Shown here piece by piece: positions 55,830 to 64,000 of a stretch of 64,000 nucleotides of DNA. The DNA is from Anaeramoeba flamelloides. Lineage: Eukaryota > Metamonada > Anaeramoebidae. The notes beneath the pieces are model-generated. The model was not told the origin of the DNA. It did no database searches and worked only from the letters and a program-made list of their open reading frames with translations. The position numbers and the translations under genes are program-made. Position 1 is the stretch's first letter. The number at the start of each line of letters is the position of its first letter. The stretch lies in assembly GCA_027625915.1 (NCBI GenBank), contig JANTQA010000076.1, forward strand, positions 372,001 to 436,000. The letters are read 5' to 3'.

Positions 55830-58128
55830 TTTTTTATATTTTGGAACGAAGAAAAAAAAGCAAGAAAGCCAAAATTAAAGCTTTGATTTCAAAAAAAGTT
55901 TTCTTTTGGTAAGCTTCGCTTTTTTTTTTTTCTTTTTTTTTTCCTTCTTCTCTTCTTATCTTAATTCTCTTCTTTTGATTATTTCTCTTTTTATTTTTTA
56001 GTTATTTGATTTTTTTTTTTTTAGTTCTGTTCTTTGTTCTTTGTTCTTCGTTCTTCACTCTTTCTCTTTAATTTATTTTTTAATAATTGTATTTATAACA
56101 ATTAATTGTGATGAAAAAAATATGATCAAATAAATATATAACAAAAGTAAATTTAATTTTTTGGGGTTTGTTATTCAGATCAAAAAGATAATCAGCAAAA
56201 GACAAATATTGTTCCAAAAAAATGATCCACAAAGTGATTTATTTTGAAATGAAAAACTTTTTTGTTATTAACTTGAATTTGAAAGACCTATTTCTCGGGC
56301 TAATTCTAAAATATTTTACATCAAAGTCTAAAAAAAGTGGGTTATCATTTTATCTTAAAATTTAGATTTGAGAAATGGACACCTACTGCTATTCCAAACC
56401 TACCATAAAATCTTTAATAAAGCAGAAAATTCATTTTCTATCTCACACTTTCCTTTTTATACAGGATTTTAGAGTCATACAATAGTCCATTACAAACCAT
56501 GATATTTTATTAATAAGGAAGAATTTCAATTAGAAAAAAGTTTTAAAAGTTGATTTTTTTCAGAAAAATTTTTATTACCAACAATTTACAAAAATTATCA
56601 GATTTTTTGTGGTATCCAATTTCTAAATACCTTAAAATCAAAAGACAAAGCCAAATTTCAAAATTAGGGGCAAACTTTATTCTTATTCTTTTTATCTTTT
56701 TTCGTTTGTCTTTCAAAAAATAAAATGATTACACTATACTTTTATTTATTAAGAGGGTAAGTACATTTTTTCTTTTTTGAGTGCCACCATTTAGACTGAA
56801 ACTGAATTCTTCAAACCATTTCTTTAGCCAAATACATTGGTATTTTCATAAATACTAGAGTGGAATATATCCTAGTATAAGATATTTTTACATACAAATA
56901 AAAAAAAGAAAATCAAAAAAATGAAAAGATTGATTTAAAAAAAAATAAATAAAAATGATTTATTACTTGATCTTATCTATAAAATTTCACACAATTACTT
57001 ATTCTTTATTTGGTTTTATTTTTAATTCTTTATGAAAAAAATTTTGTTTGGAAAATTTTTGATAAAAAATTACTGTTTATTTCTAAAGAATTTCCAAAAT
57101 GAATTTAAAAATGCTATTTTCATTTATGTCATCTAATTCTAGTTTTAGTTCAGAAAATCAGATATTTTTTTAATTCTTCTTGAGAATAAGGGTTTATTGG
57201 ACAAATTCGTTTGATTTTATAATTATTTATTTTCCATTAAAATAAGAACTCAAAAAAATTCTGAATCTGATTGAAATTTGTTATTGAATTTTTCAATTAT
57301 TTTGATTTGAATCTTTTTGTAACTGTTTTTTGATTCCAAGAATTCAACTCCTTTATTTTAATTTTTGAAATAGTATTCTTTGTTTTGGCTTTGTTTGATA
57401 AAAATATTTTAAAAAAGAATTTTGAAAGCAAATTTGCCACAAAAGGTTTTTTAAGATAATAATAAATAGTAATGGGGCGAGAAATTCAAGGAAAAAAATA
57501 GTTTGTATTTATACAAACGAAGAAGATAAAGAAAATCAATCTTGGAAAATAGGCTTTTATCGTTTTTTTTTTTTATTCTTGATTTCAATAAATTTATTTT
57601 GAAAGGTGATCTTTCGTGTTTGCTCTTCTAAAAGAAAATATTTGTTCTAAATGCACACCCTTTCGGGTATATTTTTTTGGTTTACTGTTTGATTAATTTC
57701 AATCGTTCATATAAACACATTTCTAGATCCAAAACCAAATTTAATAAAACCAAAAATTGAATCAAAAAAAATGTTCAAAAAATCAAAAAATTTAAGATTC
57801 AACTCTGAATTACTTTGATTCTTTTCACGAATAGACCAGTGGATGGTGTTTTGGTTCCAAAGTTTCAATATCTGGTGGCACTCAAAAAATATTTTTCAGT
57901 AAGGTTAACACAATTAAAAATTTTCAAAAAGGTAAAATGTACATACTTCCTTAATTTATATTGGTTATTATCTCGAAAAACTTTAGTAAAATACATTATT
58001 ATTAAAAAAAAACACAATTAAACAAATTTTTTTCTGATGAAAAATTTGCCTATATTATTGAAATTTAGCTTAGACTATTTTAAAGTAATTATTAAATTGG
58101 GTCTTCATTCTTTCGGAATCTTTGTTTG
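55830..58128. other. Intergenic 3' of the RRM gene
   Basis: Pyrimidine-rich 3' region to 56,090. MITE left half at 56,385-56,665 matches the 40.48 kb element. A family L-like end AAATTTCAAAATTAGGGGCA lies at 56,656 and its partner TTTGCCTATATTATTGAAAT at 58,045. Between them an open frame (57,815-58,021) of unknown origin is seen. Confidence 0.4.
56385..56665. mobile_element. Left half of a GTTCCAA-TIR MITE
   Basis: TGCTATTCCAAACCTACCAT, GAAAATTCATTTTCTAT, CAGGATTTTAGAGTCAT and CTTAAAATCAAAAGACAA follow 40,481-40,740 in order. The right half is missing here. A possible remnant of it is at 59,060-59,160. Confidence 0.5.
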
Positions 58129-58992
58129 CCATTGTGAAAAAAAATTGGGTCATTAAAAAAAATTGGGTCAGTCCAAAATTTGTTTTCGTTTTTTAAATAA
58201 TAAATATTAGCAAAATGATTTTTGATCAAAGTAAAATTTTATGAACAAATTTTACATTTAAGAAAAACCATAGTCACTATCAATAATAATTTTCAGAAGT
58301 AAAATTAAATTGTTGCATTTTAACCTTTTGGAATTACTGTGGAACTCCAAAAAAACAAAAATTGAATTTTAATTGTCAACTTTACTAAAAATAAGAGAAC
58401 TATTTAATAGGAAATATTAAAATCTATTAATTCAATAAGATATTTATCATTGTTAATGAACTCAAATTTATCTAAGTTAATCTTAAATATCCTTTTAAAC
58501 CCAATTGAATTATAAAATCTTCCAAAAAAGCTGTTTTTTCCAAAGAGGTTGTTTTCCACTAATGTTCACAATCAAAACTTTAAAATACCGAAATATCAAG
58601 ATTTCAGAAACCATTTAAATTCTAAAAATCCCCATAGACAAACCTTAATTTAAAACGGTTATTAATTTTTGGTCTTCCCAAACAATGATTAACTTGATCT
58701 TGGAATGTAATCTAATAAAAAAAATCAACATTTTTAGTAAAGCTTACAATTAAAATTCAATTTTTGTTTTTTAGAGTTCCACAGTAATTCCAAAAGGTTA
58801 AAATGCAACAATTTAATTTTACTTCTGAAAATTATTATTGATAATAACTTTAGTTTTTCTTAAATGTAAGATTTGTTCATAAAATTTTACTTTGATCAAA
58901 AATCATTTTGCTAATATTTATTATTTAAAAAACGAAAACAAATTTTTGACTGACCCAATTTTTTTTAATGACCCAATTTTTTTTCACAATGG
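58129..58992. mobile_element. Long-TIR palindromic MITE (864 bp)
   Basis: Arms of about 265 bp at 58,129-58,395 and 58,728-58,992, nearly perfect inverted copies. Ends CCATTGTGAAAAAAAATTGG and CCAATTTTTTTTCACAATGG; inner ends GAACTCCAAAAAAACAAAAA and TTTTTGTTTTTTAGAGTTCC. The spacer of about 330 bp is AT-rich without a frame. Each arm starts with two GGGTCA-containing near-repeats. A possible 3-bp TTG target duplication flanks it. High arm identity suggests it is young. Confidence 0.8.
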
Positions 58993-59294
58993 TTGGAATT
59001 TTTTGATTTTGTTTTTTCAAATAAATTTTTTTTGAGTGTTATCACATCAGAATTTTTTTGTAATAGCTATGTAAAACCACAAAATTCAGTAATAGTATTA
59101 AGAGAAGAATTTTTTTTTTGCATTTAATAGTGATAGAAAAATTCAATTTCTATGTAAACTCTTTTTTCAAACAAAAGAATAAACCTCTCAAATCATCAGT
59201 ACTATTGAATTTGATTGTTAATAAGATAATTACTTATTGTTGATTTTCTTTCTAATTATTTATTTTTTGTTTTTTATTTATGGATAACTAACAG

Positions 59295-59640
59295 TTGGAA
59301 AATGAAAAAAAAACAAGAGAAGAAGAAATCAATTTACAAATATCCTGCCAGTATAAAATGAAAGCAGTTTAAGTTTGATTTCAAATGAACTAGATTTAGG
59401 AATTAAGAAAGACAATTATTGGATTGATGTATGGAGCAAAGGAAAAAGAAAATAAAAAAATAAAAATTCCAAAAAAATACCCAGATGAATTGTAGCTTTA
59501 TATTGAAAATGAGACTTTAAAGAACAAAAGTCGGCCTTGTAAAGAGTTATCAATAAAATTTAAAGAACTTTTTCCCAATTCACCTTGTTAAACAGGTTTT
59601 ATTGATTTTATAATTGTTTTTCTTTTATAATATACAAAAC
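59295..59640 (+). pseudogene. Decayed last exon of an unknown coiled-coil gene, copy 2
   Basis: After an AACAG acceptor-like site the frame reads LENEKKTREEEINLQISCQY. After a frameshift it reads SLISNELDLGIKKDNYWIDV, ending in a Lys/Arg run and TAA. It is the counterpart of 40,460-39,955 on the opposite strand. This copy keeps the Trp codon lost in the other but has a frameshift near 59,365. Non-coding similarity continues downstream. Confidence 0.55.
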
Positions 59641-59902
59641 GAAATTTCTCATTTCAAATAAAAGGTATATCTAATTATTAAAATATTTTATTTTATTTTT
59701 TATTGTTTTGTTTTAATAAGTTTTAAATCTTCAGTCGGTTGTCAAGTGTTTTTTTATGTTTTAAAGAGTTTCTTATCTTTTAGAATGATACTACTATTAA
59801 TTTGATACAATTATGAATAATTCTTGAAATTTTCTTTACCTTTTATTTGGAAAAGATTTTATAACAAATTTTTAAGGTTGAGCTGACGGTGGCTGAAGGA
59901 TT

Positions 59903-59920
59903 GGGGGGGGGGGGGGGGGG
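59903..59920 (+). repeat. G18 homopolymer
   Basis: Eighteen consecutive G in DNA that is otherwise strongly AT-rich. The local sequence 59,878-59,930 is also GC-richer (GAGCTGACGGTGGCTGAAGG). Confidence 0.95.
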
Positions 59921-60424
59921 TATAGGGAAAAAAAGTTCAACAGAATGATTCATTGGAAACTTCACTTCACCATAAATGCAAATGAAAATCAATTAATACA
60001 AGAAGTAAAAAAATGAATTTCAAATAATAATCTATTATCAAAAAATTCTAAAATTTTTGATGAGTTAAAACAGTGAAAAACACTAATATGAAAAAATAAA
60101 ATTGAAAAATACAAGTTAGACAAAATTACAAGTCAATTATCATTTCATCCCTGTTAATCGAGTTTATTCACAATTTAATCAACATACCATCGCTTAAAAA
60201 TATTGAGGTTGTTATATCCATCATTGTTATTAGTATTATACTTAATAAAATTCTCTAGTCTAAAAAAAGGGTCTATTTTGGGTAAATATTTTTTAAATTG
60301 ATATGACAATGAATTTTCCTTAAATTCAACTTTAGAGTATTCTTTAGAATATTTAATAACTAATATTTTTGAAAACACTCCTATCATCAAAAAAAAAAAC
60401 TCTAACACGTAAAAAAAATGACTG

Positions 60425-60880
60425 ATGATAAATATTCCATATACTATTACTTTCCAGGATTCAAAAAGAATCATGTAAAATCATGAAGATTTTACTCTAT
60501 TCTTTAAAATTCTGGAAACCCTAATGAAAGTATATAAGTTTTTTTTTTTAACTTTTTGGAATAAACCAAAAATTGAAAAAAAATTCAAATCATTTCCTAA
60601 ATCAAACAAAAACCTAAAGGAAGTTTCCGTAAAGTGCATATAATTCAAAATATCGAATAAAATTGAAGATTTAATTCAATTCTTTTAAATTAAAGAAGAC
60701 TCAATTGCACTCTTCTAGGGGTTTTCTTTATTATGAGTAAAATTTATTGATTTTATAAATAAACAGAACACTAAAGAAAAACTAACATTCATTTTCCACA
60801 ATTTAAAAGAATTGAGAAAAAATAAATAGATTTTGCTCTATTATTTTATTTTTTAGTAAATTAAAAAAAAACTAACTTTT
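60425..60880. repeat. Hairpin array 6 (degenerate)
   Basis: TTTCCAGGATTCAAAAAGAA / ATTCTTTAAAATTCTGGAAA with a shared AATCATGAAGATTTTACTC loop side, then a type II hairpin and GTTTCCGTAAAGTGC, then further degenerate modules to AAAAAAAACTAAC. As in array 5, the LINE-like segment follows (61,000-61,130). Confidence 0.6.
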
Positions 60881-60999
60881 AATCAAAAAAATTATATTTT
60901 TTCCTATTTATATTAAAAAATAATTCCCTAATAGTCAAAATAATGGGTTATCCGTTTGAGATATATCCAACAGATAGAAAATTCCTTTTATTTATCATA

Positions 61000-61130
61000 A
61001 AATTACTTCTAGATGTGAAGAAAATAATTATATAATTTTTTACTATTAAAATAAAAAATAATCTTAATAGAACCTAGAAAATTGGATATAACAAACGTTA
61101 ATTGTCAAATGTCTTGAAAAATAATTTTTA
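61000..61130 (+). repeat. Short copy of the LINE-like segment after array 6
   Basis: TTTTACTATTAAAATAAAAAA, AGAACCTAGAAAATTGGATAT and GTTAATTGTCAAATGTCTTG follow 45,080-45,180. Confidence 0.5.
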
Positions 61131-61320
61131 ATAAATTTTTTTTTATAATTTGTCTTTTGACTTATGGAGTGGATGAATTAACTTTATCTAAACAATTTAT
61201 TAATTTGAGTCTATTTATTAAAATATAAAATTCCCATATGTTGAAAATATAAAACACAAAAAAAGTAACCTATTATTTTTTTAAAAAAATTAAGTTAATT
61301 CTTGAAAATTATTTAACATA

Positions 61321-61720
61321 CAGCTGTTCCAAGGCTACCATGAATTTTTATATGAATCAATTTTTGATGCTGATATAGATTTTTAAAAAGTTGGATATGA
61401 GCATAAGAAAGCTCATATTGAAAAAAAAATTTCACAAATGACCTCATTTGAAAAATTTTCTTGGGATAAGATCTAAAATATTTTCGGTATTTCAAGAGAA
61501 ACTTTTAAGTGGCATCTCAACAGATTTTCTAGGTTTGAAGCAATTTAGGGATCTGAAAATTAATTTTTCTTGTATCAAAAGAAAATTTTTCAAATGAGGT
61601 CATTTGTGAAATTTTTTTTTCAATATGAGCTTTCTTATGCTCATATCCAACTTTTTAAAAATCTATATCAGCATCAAAAATTGATTCGTATAAAAATTCA
61701 CGGTAGTCTTGGAACAGCTG
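61321..61720. mobile_element. 400-bp palindromic MITE, family M, copy a
   Basis: Exactly 400 bp between TA dinucleotides. TIR CAGCTGTTCCAAGGCTACCA and AGTCTTGGAACAGCTG. The arms continue inward (ATATAGATTTTTAAAAAGTT and AACTTTTTAAAAATCTATAT) to a unique centre with CGGTATTTCAAGAGAAAC. Open frames on both arms are palindrome artefacts. It sits inside repeat J, whose left edge resumes right after the TA. Confidence 0.85.
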
Positions 61721-61721
61721 T

Positions 61722-61900
61722 AAATTACACTCTAAATGCTTTTATGCTTATATTACCTTCAGAGATTCAAGCTTAATATCATAGATTTCATGGTTGTTAA
61801 TTAATTAACGAAAATATTCCTAAATTTTCACAGTCTAAAATTAATTCATCAAGTTGAATTCTTTTAGATTGTTATGTTATATTCAAAGGATAAAAATTTT
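61722..61900. repeat. Repeat family J, copy 3
   Basis: AAATTACACTCTAAATGCTT, ATAGATTTCATGGTTG and TTAATTAATTAACGAAAATA match copies at 3.64 and 30.4 kb. Confidence 0.55.
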
Positions 61901-62690
61901 TACTTAAGAGATCAAATTTTGATATATAAACTTATAAAAAAGTCCATCTGGTTTCCATTAATTAAAGAAAATTGGAAAAATAATTTCAAATTCTGAAAAG
62001 TCTTTTAACAAGTAATAGGTCGATTTCACAAGAATCATTACAACAGCTTGAATCTATCTTTTGAATACAAAAAATGATTTTGAATTTTAGGGGATAAAAT
62101 TAATTAATTCCCTAATACCTTCAGAAAAATTATATATTGAAAAATCAATTTCATCTTAAAACAAAAACAAAATTTCAAAAAAAAAATTTCTAAATGACTT
62201 TTAAACTTTATATTAAAACTATACTTCTTAAAACAATATAAATAATTTTTATTTGTTAACAAATCAAATTTTTTGGTTATTCAAAAGAATTATCTCAAAA
62301 AAAGAAAAAAAAACTCATTACATTAAAATCCATGATAATAGAGACTTGAAATTGTCTAATAATGATTGAAATGGCAATAAAAAAGGTAAAAAAAATTTAA
62401 AATAAGAAATTAAATTAATTTCAAAAGATTTCTTCTTCAGAAAAAATGGAAAAAAAAAATTGATCTCACTAAACTAATTTTCTTTTATGGCTTTCTTAGT
62501 TGATCAGAATTTTTTGACACTTGGCATATCCAAAATTTGTAATTAGAGAATATCACCAATAACATATTACAAAAATTTTGCCTTGTTGTTGTCGAAGACT
62601 GATCTCTTAATTCTGAAAATGTTTTTACTTTTTAAAAATATAAAACTTGATAATAGTTTTAATAAATTCTTCACATTTTTAAAACGGTTA
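61901..62690. other. Intergenic, nothing supported
   Basis: AT-rich sequence between two MITE copies, with no reading frame or repeat noticed. Confidence 0.4.
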
Positions 62691-63090
62691 CCGTCTTTCC
62701 AAGACTACTGTGAATTTTTATATGAATCAAATTTTGATTCTGATATAGATTTTTAAAAAGTTGGATATGAGGATAAGAAATCTCATATTGAAAAAAAATT
62801 TTCACAAATGACCTCATTTGAAAAATTTTCTTTTGATACAAGAAATATTAATTTTCAGATCCCTAAATTGCTTCAAGCCTAGAAAATCTGTTGAGATGCC
62901 ACTTACAGGTTTCTCTTGAAATACCGAAAATATTTTAGATCTTATCCCAAGAAAATTTTTCAAATGAGGTCATTTGTGAAAATTTTTTTTCAATATGAGA
63001 TTTCTTATCCTCATATCCAACTTTTTAAAAATCTATATCAGAATCAAAATTTGATTCATATAAAAATTCACAATAGACTTAGAACAGCTG
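62691..63090. mobile_element. 400-bp palindromic MITE, family M, copy b (inverted)
   Basis: Again 400 bp between TA and TA. The centre is the reverse complement of copy a (AAATTGCTTCAAGCCTAGAA against TTCTAGGTTTGAAGCAATTT), so it lies in the opposite orientation. The left TIR is slightly diverged (CCGTCTTTCCAAGACTACTG). Confidence 0.85.
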
Positions 63091-63129
63091 TATATCTAAA
63101 ATTTCAAATCATTAATTCCATAAATCAGT

Positions 63130-63245
63130 TTAAATTGTTAATTTCCCTTTTTTAAAATTGGGAACTTTGATGGTTTATTTTAATTCATAGGTTGTGTTTT
63201 TTTTTTGAAAACTGGATGAAAATTAGGATCTTTTTATTTTTCAAT
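63130..63245. repeat. Half copy of palindrome family K
   Basis: AAAATTGGGAACTTTGATGG, GGTTGTGTTTTTTTTTTG and CTGGATGAAAATTAGGATC match the reverse complement of the palindrome at 35.93-36.13 kb. Confidence 0.5.
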
Positions 63246-63258
63246 TAAAAGTATTATA

Positions 63259-63659
63259 CAGCTGTTCCAAGGCTACCGTGAAATTTTATCAATATCAAAT
63301 TTTGGTGTTGATATAGATTTTTAAATCTAAGAATATAAGAATAAGAAAGCTTATAATAAAAATATTCTTTCCTAAATGAGTCTATATGCAAAATATTTTT
63401 TTAATGTGATCGAAAAATAAATTCATTTTTTAGAGGAAATTTTATGTCGTTTCTCTCAATGAATTTTTGATGTTTAGAGTCATTTTGGGTTCTGAAAATT
63501 TATTTTTTGAAAATCAGAAAAAATTCTTGAATATTGGCTCATTTAGCAATTTTTTTTTTCAATATGAGCTTTATTATTCTCATAACCAACTTTTTAAAAA
63601 TTTATATCAACATCAAAATTTGATATTGATAAAATTTCACGGTTGCTTTGGATTGACTG
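63259..63659. mobile_element. 401-bp palindromic MITE, family M, copy c (diverged)
   Basis: TIR CAGCTGTTCCAAGGCTACCG against CGGTTGCTTTGGATTGACTG, TA on both sides. The same length as copies a and b, but with a clearly different interior, so it is an older or separate subfamily. Confidence 0.8.
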
Positions 63660-63711
63660 TAATAATTCAAATAAACAATAATGAATTTAAATCTTCTTTG
63701 TCTTGGAGTTA

Positions 63712-64000
63712 ATTGATTTTGTTTGGAGATCTCAAAAATAGTTCAATTTTTTATCAAATGCTTTGAATGATTGTGTAATCAAAGGGAAACCATGACAAAA
63801 GATAGTCTTTAAAAAATTGTTATTGTCTTTAATCCTCCATTTTGTCTTTATTTATTTATTTTCTCTTATATTAATTGATCTTATTTGGATTTTCAACTTT
63901 GTAAACAAATAAAAATCCTGTTAATTAACTTTTTTTTCCCTGTTTCACTTTTTTTGCAAGGGTTATTTTGATTTGAAATTCTAATGAAAATTGTTTTGAA
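63712..64000 (+). repeat. Repeat F, copy 2, cut by the window end
   Basis: TTTGGAGATCTCAAAAATAG, GACAAAAGATAGTCTTTA and AATTGATCTTATTTGGATTT parallel 52,010-52,290, where a LINE RT fragment follows. The continuation lies outside the window. Confidence 0.55.

Noticed and set aside
61313-61776. Repeated frames of 60-80 residues sharing one protein sequence in the 61-63 kb region
   Set aside because: They are the arms of 400-bp palindromic MITEs read on either strand, not a protein family.

Overview
The window is very AT-rich eukaryotic nuclear DNA from a free-living protist. Genes have GT-AG introns, mostly phase 0, and use TAA, TAG and TGA all as stops (standard code). Proteins are rich in Lys, Asn and Glu, and intergenic DNA is packed with palindromic repeats. 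An amoeboid protist, perhaps Anaeramoeba-like or amoebozoan, fits the proteins (RasGEF with long coiled coil, dynamin, ankyrin/coiled-coil protein, a DUF7948 secreted protein). That assignment is an inference from style, not a match.

Layout: a dynamin-family GTPase (930-10124, +, three exons) whose second intron is 6.75 kb and holds a decayed LINE, hairpin arrays and a TIR element; a repeat-filled gap with a nested palindrome (13.09-14.55 kb); a small secreted DUF7948 protein (14783-15684, -, two exons); tRNA-Pro(UGG) (16120-16190, +); the kinetochore protein Ndc80 (17526-19892, +, one exon) with a very long basic tail; a 6 kb gap with LINE remains and a hairpin array; an ankyrin-repeat/coiled-coil/Ser-rich protein (25981-37447, -, five exons); a 4.8 kb gap with MITEs, a long TA/TG microsatellite and a decayed gene fragment; a coiled-coil RasGEF (42261-51911, +, five exons); a two-RRM RNA-binding protein (54897-55829, +, two exons); then 8 kb without a recognisable intact gene, full of MITEs, including three 400-bp copies of one family.

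The six protein genes do not form a pathway. They are ordinary housekeeping or signalling genes (membrane fission, chromosome segregation, Ras activation, RNA binding), each with its own start and no operon-like spacing. The structure linking the window is mobile DNA: at least one LINE family in several decayed fragments, several TA-targeting palindromic MITE families, and an unusual modular element family made of nested hairpins preceded by tandem decamers (AGTGCCGTAG type). No LTR retroelement, virus-like element or CRISPR array was seen. The nested hairpin arrays are the best candidate for something not well described.
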